Part shown: piece by piece, positions 17,686 to 29,994 of the stretch
Position numbering within the stretch: position 1 is the stretch's first letter
Layout of the letters: each line of letters begins with the position of its first letter
Assembly: GCA_964035575.1 (NCBI GenBank)
Contig: OZ037920.1
Location: 992,001 to 1,056,000 of the forward strand
Source: Rhynchopus sp. YZ270_cl-10
Lineage: Eukaryota > Euglenozoa > Diplonemea > Diplonemida > Diplonemidae
Reading direction: 5' to 3'
DNA length: 64,000 nucleotides
The notes under the pieces: generated by a model
Databases searched by the model: none
The model's input: the letters and a program-made list of their open reading frames with translations, nothing else
Told to the model about the DNA's origin: nothing
Position numbers and translations under genes: made by a program

Positions 17686-19373
17686 TGAAGCTGATTTTCG
17701 AATACTTTATTTTTTGTTCGGGGAAATTCTTCAAGGAGCATGCGTCCATTAATGAGATGGACTGCAATTTTTTGTTGAATGGCAGCTACACTGAACCAAC
17801 AGATTACCAAAAAAAAAAAAAAAAACACACACACATAGTAAGTAAAAGGGGGAAAAGTTTTTCAGAAGAAAATCACTCCATTGGCTTCAGCGGAAATTAG
17901 CACTGCATAGCGAGAGTTGAGTTAATGGAAATTTTCACCTTGATAAACCACAAAACCCCAACAATCAAAATAGCCACAATTGTCGATGATTATTACCACC
18001 AACCCATGATTTTTTTTGTTTTTGTTTTGATTTTTGATTTTTGATTTTTGATTTTATTTTTTAATTGTTGTTTTGCTCGGCGAAACTCTGATCTGATCTG
18101 CTCCAAACGGCTGTCCCACGTGAGATGTAGTAATCTTGCGGGACCAAATAAAAATCAGCAAAATGGGGAAATGGCAATACGCTTTTCCCCCTTTTTGTAG
18201 TGTTTTTCCATGTAGTTTCTGGCCAGATGTTTTTGCATTAAGTTTGCATTTTTAGAGGTGTTGCGTGTTGTATGCATACAGCACGTGGCCAACACTCTGT
18301 CCCCATGTTTACTCCCTTATCCCTTTACCCCTTTATCCCTTTTCTCCCCTTTACCCCTTTATCCCCACCGCACACATCTGTCCACTTGACACCCCTTTTA
18401 TAATATCTGCTGTGTGTGCTCGTTTGGTGATTGCTTGGGATGACCAGGCAGCGCAAATATGCATGCGCAGCAAGAACAAGTCAGCGGTGCTGCATGGGTG
18501 TGTGTTGTGTGTTGTTTGTGTAGCTTTGTTATTGCTTCACCTCAACAAAGGGGGTTTATTTTCGCATTCTCTTTCTTATGTTAGCTTCCCAGTTGCTGAT
18601 AGTTGGTACACACATTGCGTGTCTATAGCCTCGCTCTGTGCTTGCTTGCGGGTGTGGATGTGTGGATGTGTGGATTTGTGGTTCTGGGACAGTGTGCACG
18701 TGTTCGTGTCGAGTGTTCCTCCGTTGTCCCTGCATTTCCGCGTCTGCCTGCAAAAAGGGTGTTTTATCACCGCCACTTTCACGTATACTGACCACTTTCT
18801 CACTCTTCTTACCTTTTTCTTGAGATCTGTGCGCCGTGAGGCGCATGTTTATTCCAAGGTTTCTTTCTTTCTTTCTCTCTTTCTCTCTTTCATTCAATTA
18901 ATTGCCCTCACCTTCTCCTACGCCACACACAGCGCTCTGTTGTGTCTGCCTTTGATTATCTCGTTGATGTGGTTTATCTTTTATCTTTTGTAAAGAGAGA
19001 CACCACATCCCCACTCTTTTGCGGTGTGTGTCGTCCCCGGCACACCTTTTTCGTTTCTTTTCTGTTCGCTTCGCAACGTCTTCCCCCACCCCTTCAGCGA
19101 GCGTACCCTCCTCTCTCTTTCTCTTTTTCTCTTTTTCTCTCTACCCCATGTCAAGGATGCAGAAGAGGATGCACAGCTGCGCATCTTCCTCCAGCCCTTT
19201 TGATGGTTTTTTGGGGTTTTTGGAAAATTGAATACAAAAAAAAAAAGCTGCCCACACCCACACATGTTTTCGTCCTGCATCTGCATGCATCCCAACCACC
19301 ACCATCACACCACTACAATGCCACAGATTTGTTTATTCACTTTTGTTGTAAAAACAAAAAAGACAAGACAACA

Positions 19374-21788
19374 ATGCAGCTGCAAACATTCCTGCAGCTG
19401 TGCACAGCAGCAGCGCTGTCTGTGTGCTGCGCAGATGCACACAAGGTGGCTGTGTGCTCGTCGACAGCTGTGTCGCAGCCGGGGACAGTGACGTTCTGGT
19501 TTGCAACGTACTCGCACGGGAACAACCTGGTGAAGGACGCGGCACGTGGGCACATCAAGGCGCCTACAGGGGTGGTGACGACTGCGCCGTTTTCGAACAA
19601 GTGCGATGTGGCGGTACCGCTGTCGTCTGGGGGCCTGCCGGTGTCTGCCGTGGCAGGCACACTTACGGACAACTGCCTGTCCCAGACAGTGACAGGCTCG
19701 CAGGGGCAGACGCTGTACACATACCCCGCAGACAGCACGTTGACCTGCTACGACGCAGGCACTGTCGATCTGTACGCAGTCGGGCGGACTGGGTCTGAGA
19801 TACCGTTCATGTGCCATGGGGGGAACATTGCAGTGTGGTTCCCCGTGGTGGTGGAGGAGGCTGTGTCGGGCTCGTACGAGGTGTGGACGACAGACACGGG
19901 GGCTACGCTGGACCCTACTAGCGGGTCCGACCCGTGCTCGATGGACGACGACCGCAGCTTCTTCCTGCCGGTGAGTGTCGCTCGCGGGAGGGCGTTGTGC
20001 AAAACACGGCCGGACGTGCCAGAGAACGTGGTGGCGTCCTCGCTGCTGCAGTGCGACGGGGCGGTGCACACCATCTCTGTGGGGATGCAGTGCAACGCGC
20101 AGTGCGAGCCAGGCTACCTGCCTGTGGGGGACCTTGTGTGCGAGGAGGACCCAACGAACAGTAGCCTCGCTGACTGGTCGACGTCGTTCTCGTGTGTGGC
20201 GCAGACCTGTGGCCTGCCGGACAGTGGGAACAACGCAGCCATCTCCTCCACGATTGTCGGTGTGTCGCCGCCGTGCACACGCTTCACGCCTGCTGACGAG
20301 GAGTGCGCGTTTGAGTGCCTGGACACGTCGGGTCTGGTCGGTGTCGGGTACATTGCCTGCGACAGTATGGGTGACTGGCAGCCCGGCTCCAACTACTCCG
20401 GGTGTGTGGCGCCCACGCCGTCCCCTCCAACAGCGTCCCCTCCGACACCATCGCCACCGACACCTGCTCCTCCAACACTGTCACCACCGACACCGTCTCC
20501 TCCGACACCGTCACCCCCGACACCGTCGCCCCCAACACCGTCCCCTCCAACAGCGTCCCCTCCGACACCATCACCACCAACACCGTCACCACCAACACCG
20601 TCCCCTCCAACACCATCACCACCAACACCGTCTCCTCCGACACCGTCCCCACCGACACCATCACCACCGACTCCAGCGCCTGAGACGCCTGCACCGCCAA
20701 CACCAGCACCGGACACGCCTGCGCCAGACACACTCGCACCGCCCACTGAGGCACCTGAGACGAGTGCACCGCCCACACCAGCACCAGCGACACCATTCCC
20801 AGACACACCTGCACCCACACAGTGCACCACCCCAGACACGGCACCACTTACGTGCGAGGCGACGGCGTCTCACCAGTGTGCATGGCGTGTGGTGCAGTCT
20901 GGCCGCCTCCTGGCTGTTGGGTTCTCTGCAGACGGGAGCCGTGTTGCAACAGGGAGCGACGACGGGGTGCGTGTGTACGACAGCACGACTGGGGTGCAGG
21001 TGGCGAAGCTGGCGTGTGCGGACTTTGCGTCGTACGACGTGACGTTCTCGAGCGACGGTGCTCGTGTTGCTGTGGGTGGTGCCGGCGGGCGTGTTGTTGT
21101 GTGCGACGCTGTGACGGGGGCGCTGGAGGTGACACTGATGGACATGCGTGCGGTGGGGAGTGTGCCGGTGCGCCGTGTGCGCTTCACGGCCGACGCTCGC
21201 TTCCTTGTTGTGAGCGGTGGTGGGAGCGACATGCGCACACGTGTGTTTGACGTGATGTCGGGCTCGCTGGAGCCGGAGATTGTGATCCACAAGCACGCAC
21301 GCGAGGTGGCGTTCTCTGCAGACGGGGCGCTGCTGGCCACGTCGTGGGGCACGGAGGTGGACGAGGTTGTGACGGTGTGGCGTGTGCGGAACGGTGCCAA
21401 GGTGGCGGAGCTGCCGTCGCGCTTTGCACGTGTGACGGCACTGTCGTTCTCTGCGTCTGGCGACGAGCTGCTGCGTGGGATGGACGACGGGACGGTGCGT
21501 GTGAGCAAGTGGGGCGGCGGGGTTGTGGGCGATGGTGCGGTGACGGAGCGCCTTGTGCTTGAGACGCAGACGAAGACTGTGTTTGACGCTCGGCACTCGC
21601 CAAACGGGGCACTGCTTGCTGCTGTCGGGGAAGGTGAGGTGACGGTGTGGCGTGCGGCTGGGGGTGTGGCACACCAGCTGTATGGGCACACGCGTGCAGG
21701 GCTCCCGCGTCTCGCGTTCTCACCTGGCAGCACACGCCTCGCTACAGCAAGCCACGACGGCACGCTGCTTCTGTGGGACCTGTTGTAG
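19374..21788 (+). CDS. Secreted WD40-propeller protein, array copy 4
   Basis: Same predicted 804-residue product and same spacing as the preceding copy; no difference noticed by eye. Confidence 0.88.
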   Translation: MQLQTFLQLCTAAALSVCCADAHKVAVCSSTAVSQPGTVTFWFATYSHGNNLVKDAARGHIKAPTGVVTTAPFSNKCDVAVPLSSGGLPVSAVAGTLTDNCLSQTVTGSQGQTLYTYPADSTLTCYDAGTVDLYAVGRTGSEIPFMCHGGNIAVWFPVVVEEAVSGSYEVWTTDTGATLDPTSGSDPCSMDDDRSFFLPVSVARGRALCKTRPDVPENVVASSLLQCDGAVHTISVGMQCNAQCEPGYLPVGDLVCEEDPTNSSLADWSTSFSCVAQTCGLPDSGNNAAISSTIVGVSPPCTRFTPADEECAFECLDTSGLVGVGYIACDSMGDWQPGSNYSGCVAPTPSPPTASPPTPSPPTPAPPTLSPPTPSPPTPSPPTPSPPTPSPPTASPPTPSPPTPSPPTPSPPTPSPPTPSPPTPSPPTPSPPTPAPETPAPPTPAPDTPAPDTLAPPTEAPETSAPPTPAPATPFPDTPAPTQCTTPDTAPLTCEATASHQCAWRVVQSGRLLAVGFSADGSRVATGSDDGVRVYDSTTGVQVAKLACADFASYDVTFSSDGARVAVGGAGGRVVVCDAVTGALEVTLMDMRAVGSVPVRRVRFTADARFLVVSGGGSDMRTRVFDVMSGSLEPEIVIHKHAREVAFSADGALLATSWGTEVDEVVTVWRVRNGAKVAELPSRFARVTALSFSASGDELLRGMDDGTVRVSKWGGGVVGDGAVTERLVLETQTKTVFDARHSPNGALLAAVGEGEVTVWRAAGGVAHQLYGHTRAGLPRLAFSPGSTRLATASHDGTLLLWDLL

Positions 21789-23476
21789 TGAAGCTGATTT
21801 TCGAATACTTTATTTTTTGTTCGGGGAAATTCTTCAAGGAGCATGCGTCCATTAATGAGATGGACTGCAATTTTTTGTTGAATGGCAGCTACACTGAACC
21901 AACAGATTACCAAAAAAAAAAAAAAAAACACACACACATAGTAAGTAAAAGGGGGAAAAGTTTTTCAGAAGAAAATCACTCCATTGGCTTCAGCGGAAAT
22001 TAGCACTGCATAGCGAGAGTTGAGTTAATGGAAATTTTCACCTTGATAAACCACAAAACCCCAACAATCAAAATAGCCACAATTGTCGATGATTATTACC
22101 ACCAACCCATGATTTTTTTTGTTTTTGTTTTGATTTTTGATTTTTGATTTTTGATTTTATTTTTTAATTGTTGTTTTGCTCGGCGAAACTCTGATCTGAT
22201 CTGCTCCAAACGGCTGTCCCACGTGAGATGTAGTAATCTTGCGGGACCAAATAAAAATCAGCAAAATGGGGAAATGGCAATACGCTTTTCCCCCTTTTTG
22301 TAGTGTTTTTCCATGTAGTTTCTGGCCAGATGTTTTTGCATTAAGTTTGCATTTTTAGAGGTGTTGCGTGTTGTATGCATACAGCACGTGGCCAACACTC
22401 TGTCCCCATGTTTACTCCCTTATCCCTTTACCCCTTTATCCCTTTTCTCCCCTTTACCCCTTTATCCCCACCGCACACATCTGTCCACTTGACACCCCTT
22501 TTATAATATCTGCTGTGTGTGCTCGTTTGGTGATTGCTTGGGATGACCAGGCAGCGCAAATATGCATGCGCAGCAAGAACAAGTCAGCGGTGCTGCATGG
22601 GTGTGTGTTGTGTGTTGTTTGTGTAGCTTTGTTATTGCTTCACCTCAACAAAGGGGGTTTATTTTCGCATTCTCTTTCTTATGTTAGCTTCCCAGTTGCT
22701 GATAGTTGGTACACACATTGCGTGTCTATAGCCTCGCTCTGTGCTTGCTTGCGGGTGTGGATGTGTGGATGTGTGGATTTGTGGTTCTGGGACAGTGTGC
22801 ACGTGTTCGTGTCGAGTGTTCCTCCGTTGTCCCTGCATTTCCGCGTCTGCCTGCAAAAAGGGTGTTTTATCACCGCCACTTTCACGTATACTGACCACTT
22901 TCTCACTCTTCTTACCTTTTTCTTGAGATCTGTGCGCCGTGAGGCGCATGTTTATTCCAAGGTTTCTTTCTTTCTTTCTCTCTTTCTCTCTTTCATTCAA
23001 TTAATTGCCCTCACCTTCTCCTACGCCACACACAGCGCTCTGTTGTGTCTGCCTTTGATTATCTCGTTGATGTGGTTTATCTTTTATCTTTTGTAAAGAG
23101 AGACACCACATCCCCACTCTTTTGCGGTGTGTGTCGTCCCCGGCACACCTTTTTCGTTTCTTTTCTGTTCGCTTCGCAACGTCTTCCCCCACCCCTTCAG
23201 CGAGCGTACCCTCCTCTCTCTTTCTCTTTTTCTCTTTTTCTCTCTACCCCATGTCAAGGATGCAGAAGAGGATGCACAGCTGCGCATCTTCCTCCAGCCC
23301 TTTTGATGGTTTTTTGGGGTTTTTGGAAAATTGAATACAAAAAAAAAAAGCTGCCCACACCCACACATGTTTTCGTCCTGCATCTGCATGCATCCCAACC
23401 ACCACCATCACACCACTACAATGCCACAGATTTGTTTATTCACTTTTGTTGTAAAAACAAAAAAGACAAGACAACA

Positions 23477-25891
23477 ATGCAGCTGCAAACATTCCTGCAG
23501 CTGTGCACAGCAGCAGCGCTGTCTGTGTGCTGCGCAGATGCACACAAGGTGGCTGTGTGCTCGTCGACAGCTGTGTCGCAGCCGGGGACAGTGACGTTCT
23601 GGTTTGCAACGTACTCGCACGGGAACAACCTGGTGAAGGACGCGGCACGTGGGCACATCAAGGCGCCTACAGGGGTGGTGACGACTGCGCCGTTTTCGAA
23701 CAAGTGCGATGTGGCGGTACCGCTGTCGTCTGGGGGCCTGCCGGTGTCTGCCGTGGCAGGCACACTTACGGACAACTGCCTGTCCCAGACAGTGACAGGC
23801 TCGCAGGGGCAGACGCTGTACACATACCCCGCAGACAGCACGTTGACCTGCTACGACGCAGGCACTGTCGATCTGTACGCAGTCGGGCGGACTGGGTCTG
23901 AGATACCGTTCATGTGCCATGGGGGGAACATTGCAGTGTGGTTCCCCGTGGTGGTGGAGGAGGCTGTGTCGGGCTCGTACGAGGTGTGGACGACAGACAC
24001 GGGGGCTACGCTGGACCCTACTAGCGGGTCCGACCCGTGCTCGATGGACGACGACCGCAGCTTCTTCCTGCCGGTGAGTGTCGCTCGCGGGAGGGCGTTG
24101 TGCAAAACACGGCCGGACGTGCCAGAGAACGTGGTGGCGTCCTCGCTGCTGCAGTGCGACGGGGCGGTGCACACCATCTCTGTGGGGATGCAGTGCAACG
24201 CGCAGTGCGAGCCAGGCTACCTGCCTGTGGGGGACCTTGTGTGCGAGGAGGACCCAACGAACAGTAGCCTCGCTGACTGGTCGACGTCGTTCTCGTGTGT
24301 GGCGCAGACCTGTGGCCTGCCGGACAGTGGGAACAACGCAGCCATCTCCTCCACGATTGTCGGTGTGTCGCCGCCGTGCACACGCTTCACGCCTGCTGAC
24401 GAGGAGTGCGCGTTTGAGTGCCTGGACACGTCGGGTCTGGTCGGTGTCGGGTACATTGCCTGCGACAGTATGGGTGACTGGCAGCCCGGCTCCAACTACT
24501 CCGGGTGTGTGGCGCCCACGCCGTCCCCTCCAACAGCGTCCCCTCCGACACCATCGCCACCGACACCTGCTCCTCCAACACTGTCACCACCGACACCGTC
24601 TCCTCCGACACCGTCACCCCCGACACCGTCGCCCCCAACACCGTCCCCTCCAACAGCGTCCCCTCCGACACCATCACCACCAACACCGTCACCACCAACA
24701 CCGTCCCCTCCAACACCATCACCACCAACACCGTCTCCTCCGACACCGTCCCCACCGACACCATCACCACCGACTCCAGCGCCTGAGACGCCTGCACCGC
24801 CAACACCAGCACCGGACACGCCTGCGCCAGACACACTCGCACCGCCCACTGAGGCACCTGAGACGAGTGCACCGCCCACACCAGCACCAGCGACACCATT
24901 CCCAGACACACCTGCACCCACACAGTGCACCACCCCAGACACGGCACCACTTACGTGCGAGGCGACGGCGTCTCACCAGTGTGCATGGCGTGTGGTGCAG
25001 TCTGGCCGCCTCCTGGCTGTTGGGTTCTCTGCAGACGGGAGCCGTGTTGCAACAGGGAGCGACGACGGGGTGCGTGTGTACGACAGCACGACTGGGGTGC
25101 AGGTGGCGAAGCTGGCGTGTGCGGACTTTGCGTCGTACGACGTGACGTTCTCGAGCGACGGTGCTCGTGTTGCTGTGGGTGGTGCCGGCGGGCGTGTTGT
25201 TGTGTGCGACGCTGTGACGGGGGCGCTGGAGGTGACACTGATGGACATGCGTGCGGTGGGGAGTGTGCCGGTGCGCCGTGTGCGCTTCACGGCCGACGCT
25301 CGCTTCCTTGTTGTGAGCGGTGGTGGGAGCGACATGCGCACACGTGTGTTTGACGTGATGTCGGGCTCGCTGGAGCCGGAGATTGTGATCCACAAGCACG
25401 CACGCGAGGTGGCGTTCTCTGCAGACGGGGCGCTGCTGGCCACGTCGTGGGGCACGGAGGTGGACGAGGTTGTGACGGTGTGGCGTGTGCGGAACGGTGC
25501 CAAGGTGGCGGAGCTGCCGTCGCGCTTTGCACGTGTGACGGCACTGTCGTTCTCTGCGTCTGGCGACGAGCTGCTGCGTGGGATGGACGACGGGACGGTG
25601 CGTGTGAGCAAGTGGGGCGGCGGGGTTGTGGGCGATGGTGCGGTGACGGAGCGCCTTGTGCTTGAGACGCAGACGAAGACTGTGTTTGACGCTCGGCACT
25701 CGCCAAACGGGGCACTGCTTGCTGCTGTCGGGGAAGGTGAGGTGACGGTGTGGCGTGCGGCTGGGGGTGTGGCACACCAGCTGTATGGGCACACGCGTGC
25801 AGGGCTCCCGCGTCTCGCGTTCTCACCTGGCAGCACACGCCTCGCTACAGCAAGCCACGACGGCACGCTGCTTCTGTGGGACCTGTTGTAG
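23477..25891 (+). CDS. Secreted WD40-propeller protein, array copy 5
   Basis: Identical predicted product; three heptamers in its 3' spacer. No private variant seen. Confidence 0.88.
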   Translation: MQLQTFLQLCTAAALSVCCADAHKVAVCSSTAVSQPGTVTFWFATYSHGNNLVKDAARGHIKAPTGVVTTAPFSNKCDVAVPLSSGGLPVSAVAGTLTDNCLSQTVTGSQGQTLYTYPADSTLTCYDAGTVDLYAVGRTGSEIPFMCHGGNIAVWFPVVVEEAVSGSYEVWTTDTGATLDPTSGSDPCSMDDDRSFFLPVSVARGRALCKTRPDVPENVVASSLLQCDGAVHTISVGMQCNAQCEPGYLPVGDLVCEEDPTNSSLADWSTSFSCVAQTCGLPDSGNNAAISSTIVGVSPPCTRFTPADEECAFECLDTSGLVGVGYIACDSMGDWQPGSNYSGCVAPTPSPPTASPPTPSPPTPAPPTLSPPTPSPPTPSPPTPSPPTPSPPTASPPTPSPPTPSPPTPSPPTPSPPTPSPPTPSPPTPSPPTPAPETPAPPTPAPDTPAPDTLAPPTEAPETSAPPTPAPATPFPDTPAPTQCTTPDTAPLTCEATASHQCAWRVVQSGRLLAVGFSADGSRVATGSDDGVRVYDSTTGVQVAKLACADFASYDVTFSSDGARVAVGGAGGRVVVCDAVTGALEVTLMDMRAVGSVPVRRVRFTADARFLVVSGGGSDMRTRVFDVMSGSLEPEIVIHKHAREVAFSADGALLATSWGTEVDEVVTVWRVRNGAKVAELPSRFARVTALSFSASGDELLRGMDDGTVRVSKWGGGVVGDGAVTERLVLETQTKTVFDARHSPNGALLAAVGEGEVTVWRAAGGVAHQLYGHTRAGLPRLAFSPGSTRLATASHDGTLLLWDLL

Positions 25892-27579
25892 TGAAGCTGA
25901 TTTTCGAATACTTTATTTTTTGTTCGGGGAAATTCTTCAAGGAGCATGCGTCCATTAATGAGATGGACTGCAATTTTTTGTTGAATGGCAGCTACACTGA
26001 ACCAACAGATTACCAAAAAAAAAAAAAAAAACACACACACATAGTAAGTAAAAGGGGGAAAAGTTTTTCAGAAGAAAATCACTCCATTGGCTTCAGCGGA
26101 AATTAGCACTGCATAGCGAGAGTTGAGTTAATGGAAATTTTCACCTTGATAAACCACAAAACCCCAACAATCAAAATAGCCACAATTGTCGATGATTATT
26201 ACCACCAACCCATGATTTTTTTTGTTTTTGTTTTGATTTTTGATTTTTGATTTTTGATTTTATTTTTTAATTGTTGTTTTGCTCGGCGAAACTCTGATCT
26301 GATCTGCTCCAAACGGCTGTCCCACGTGAGATGTAGTAATCTTGCGGGACCAAATAAAAATCAGCAAAATGGGGAAATGGCAATACGCTTTTCCCCCTTT
26401 TTGTAGTGTTTTTCCATGTAGTTTCTGGCCAGATGTTTTTGCATTAAGTTTGCATTTTTAGAGGTGTTGCGTGTTGTATGCATACAGCACGTGGCCAACA
26501 CTCTGTCCCCATGTTTACTCCCTTATCCCTTTACCCCTTTATCCCTTTTCTCCCCTTTACCCCTTTATCCCCACCGCACACATCTGTCCACTTGACACCC
26601 CTTTTATAATATCTGCTGTGTGTGCTCGTTTGGTGATTGCTTGGGATGACCAGGCAGCGCAAATATGCATGCGCAGCAAGAACAAGTCAGCGGTGCTGCA
26701 TGGGTGTGTGTTGTGTGTTGTTTGTGTAGCTTTGTTATTGCTTCACCTCAACAAAGGGGGTTTATTTTCGCATTCTCTTTCTTATGTTAGCTTCCCAGTT
26801 GCTGATAGTTGGTACACACATTGCGTGTCTATAGCCTCGCTCTGTGCTTGCTTGCGGGTGTGGATGTGTGGATGTGTGGATTTGTGGTTCTGGGACAGTG
26901 TGCACGTGTTCGTGTCGAGTGTTCCTCCGTTGTCCCTGCATTTCCGCGTCTGCCTGCAAAAAGGGTGTTTTATCACCGCCACTTTCACGTATACTGACCA
27001 CTTTCTCACTCTTCTTACCTTTTTCTTGAGATCTGTGCGCCGTGAGGCGCATGTTTATTCCAAGGTTTCTTTCTTTCTTTCTCTCTTTCTCTCTTTCATT
27101 CAATTAATTGCCCTCACCTTCTCCTACGCCACACACAGCGCTCTGTTGTGTCTGCCTTTGATTATCTCGTTGATGTGGTTTATCTTTTATCTTTTGTAAA
27201 GAGAGACACCACATCCCCACTCTTTTGCGGTGTGTGTCGTCCCCGGCACACCTTTTTCGTTTCTTTTCTGTTCGCTTCGCAACGTCTTCCCCCACCCCTT
27301 CAGCGAGCGTACCCTCCTCTCTCTTTCTCTTTTTCTCTTTTTCTCTCTACCCCATGTCAAGGATGCAGAAGAGGATGCACAGCTGCGCATCTTCCTCCAG
27401 CCCTTTTGATGGTTTTTTGGGGTTTTTGGAAAATTGAATACAAAAAAAAAAAGCTGCCCACACCCACACATGTTTTCGTCCTGCATCTGCATGCATCCCA
27501 ACCACCACCATCACACCACTACAATGCCACAGATTTGTTTATTCACTTTTGTTGTAAAAACAAAAAAGACAAGACAACA

Positions 27580-29994
27580 ATGCAGCTGCAAACATTCCTG
27601 CAGCTGTGCACAGCAGCAGCGCTGTCTGTGTGCTGCGCAGATGCACACAAGGTGGCTGTGTGCTCGTCGACAGCTGTGTCGCAGCCGGGGACAGTGACGT
27701 TCTGGTTTGCAACGTACTCGCACGGGAACAACCTGGTGAAGGACGCGGCACGTGGGCACATCAAGGCGCCTACAGGGGTGGTGACGACTGCGCCGTTTTC
27801 GAACAAGTGCGATGTGGCGGTACCGCTGTCGTCTGGGGGCCTGCCGGTGTCTGCCGTGGCAGGCACACTTACGGACAACTGCCTGTCCCAGACAGTGACA
27901 GGCTCGCAGGGGCAGACGCTGTACACATACCCCGCAGACAGCACGTTGACCTGCTACGACGCAGGCACTGTCGATCTGTACGCAGTCGGGCGGACTGGGT
28001 CTGAGATACCGTTCATGTGCCATGGGGGGAACATTGCAGTGTGGTTCCCCGTGGTGGTGGAGGAGGCTGTGTCGGGCTCGTACGAGGTGTGGACGACAGA
28101 CACGGGGGCTACGCTGGACCCTACTAGCGGGTCCGACCCGTGCTCGATGGACGACGACCGCAGCTTCTTCCTGCCGGTGAGTGTCGCTCGCGGGAGGGCG
28201 TTGTGCAAAACACGGCCGGACGTGCCAGAGAACGTGGTGGCGTCCTCGCTGCTGCAGTGCGACGGGGCGGTGCACACCATCTCTGTGGGGATGCAGTGCA
28301 ACGCGCAGTGCGAGCCAGGCTACCTGCCTGTGGGGGACCTTGTGTGCGAGGAGGACCCAACGAACAGTAGCCTCGCTGACTGGTCGACGTCGTTCTCGTG
28401 TGTGGCGCAGACCTGTGGCCTGCCGGACAGTGGGAACAACGCAGCCATCTCCTCCACGATTGTCGGTGTGTCGCCGCCGTGCACACGCTTCACGCCTGCT
28501 GACGAGGAGTGCGCGTTTGAGTGCCTGGACACGTCGGGTCTGGTCGGTGTCGGGTACATTGCCTGCGACAGTATGGGTGACTGGCAGCCCGGCTCCAACT
28601 ACTCCGGGTGTGTGGCGCCCACGCCGTCCCCTCCAACAGCGTCCCCTCCGACACCATCGCCACCGACACCTGCTCCTCCAACACTGTCACCACCGACACC
28701 GTCTCCTCCGACACCGTCACCCCCGACACCGTCGCCCCCAACACCGTCCCCTCCAACAGCGTCCCCTCCGACACCATCACCACCAACACCGTCACCACCA
28801 ACACCGTCCCCTCCAACACCATCACCACCAACACCGTCTCCTCCGACACCGTCCCCACCGACACCATCACCACCGACTCCAGCGCCTGAGACGCCTGCAC
28901 CGCCAACACCAGCACCGGACACGCCTGCGCCAGACACACTCGCACCGCCCACTGAGGCACCTGAGACGAGTGCACCGCCCACACCAGCACCAGCGACACC
29001 ATTCCCAGACACACCTGCACCCACACAGTGCACCACCCCAGACACGGCACCACTTACGTGCGAGGCGACGGCGTCTCACCAGTGTGCATGGCGTGTGGTG
29101 CAGTCTGGCCGCCTCCTGGCTGTTGGGTTCTCTGCAGACGGGAGCCGTGTTGCAACAGGGAGCGACGACGGGGTGCGTGTGTACGACAGCACGACTGGGG
29201 TGCAGGTGGCGAAGCTGGCGTGTGCGGACTTTGCGTCGTACGACGTGACGTTCTCGAGCGACGGTGCTCGTGTTGCTGTGGGTGGTGCCGGCGGGCGTGT
29301 TGTTGTGTGCGACGCTGTGACGGGGGCGCTGGAGGTGACACTGATGGACATGCGTGCGGTGGGGAGTGTGCCGGTGCGCCGTGTGCGCTTCACGGCCGAC
29401 GCTCGCTTCCTTGTTGTGAGCGGTGGTGGGAGCGACATGCGCACACGTGTGTTTGACGTGATGTCGGGCTCGCTGGAGCCGGAGATTGTGATCCACAAGC
29501 ACGCACGCGAGGTGGCGTTCTCTGCAGACGGGGCGCTGCTGGCCACGTCGTGGGGCACGGAGGTGGACGAGGTTGTGACGGTGTGGCGTGTGCGGAACGG
29601 TGCCAAGGTGGCGGAGCTGCCGTCGCGCTTTGCACGTGTGACGGCACTGTCGTTCTCTGCGTCTGGCGACGAGCTGCTGCGTGGGATGGACGACGGGACG
29701 GTGCGTGTGAGCAAGTGGGGCGGCGGGGTTGTGGGCGATGGTGCGGTGACGGAGCGCCTTGTGCTTGAGACGCAGACGAAGACTGTGTTTGACGCTCGGC
29801 ACTCGCCAAACGGGGCACTGCTTGCTGCTGTCGGGGAAGGTGAGGTGACGGTGTGGCGTGCGGCTGGGGGTGTGGCACACCAGCTGTATGGGCACACGCG
29901 TGCAGGGCTCCCGCGTCTCGCGTTCTCACCTGGCAGCACACGCCTCGCTACAGCAAGCCACGACGGCACGCTGCTTCTGTGGGACCTGTTGTAG
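27580..29994 (+). CDS. Secreted WD40-propeller protein, array copy 6
   Basis: Identical predicted product, one 4,103-bp period after copy 5. No private variant seen. Confidence 0.88.
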   Translation: MQLQTFLQLCTAAALSVCCADAHKVAVCSSTAVSQPGTVTFWFATYSHGNNLVKDAARGHIKAPTGVVTTAPFSNKCDVAVPLSSGGLPVSAVAGTLTDNCLSQTVTGSQGQTLYTYPADSTLTCYDAGTVDLYAVGRTGSEIPFMCHGGNIAVWFPVVVEEAVSGSYEVWTTDTGATLDPTSGSDPCSMDDDRSFFLPVSVARGRALCKTRPDVPENVVASSLLQCDGAVHTISVGMQCNAQCEPGYLPVGDLVCEEDPTNSSLADWSTSFSCVAQTCGLPDSGNNAAISSTIVGVSPPCTRFTPADEECAFECLDTSGLVGVGYIACDSMGDWQPGSNYSGCVAPTPSPPTASPPTPSPPTPAPPTLSPPTPSPPTPSPPTPSPPTPSPPTASPPTPSPPTPSPPTPSPPTPSPPTPSPPTPSPPTPSPPTPAPETPAPPTPAPDTPAPDTLAPPTEAPETSAPPTPAPATPFPDTPAPTQCTTPDTAPLTCEATASHQCAWRVVQSGRLLAVGFSADGSRVATGSDDGVRVYDSTTGVQVAKLACADFASYDVTFSSDGARVAVGGAGGRVVVCDAVTGALEVTLMDMRAVGSVPVRRVRFTADARFLVVSGGGSDMRTRVFDVMSGSLEPEIVIHKHAREVAFSADGALLATSWGTEVDEVVTVWRVRNGAKVAELPSRFARVTALSFSASGDELLRGMDDGTVRVSKWGGGVVGDGAVTERLVLETQTKTVFDARHSPNGALLAAVGEGEVTVWRAAGGVAHQLYGHTRAGLPRLAFSPGSTRLATASHDGTLLLWDLL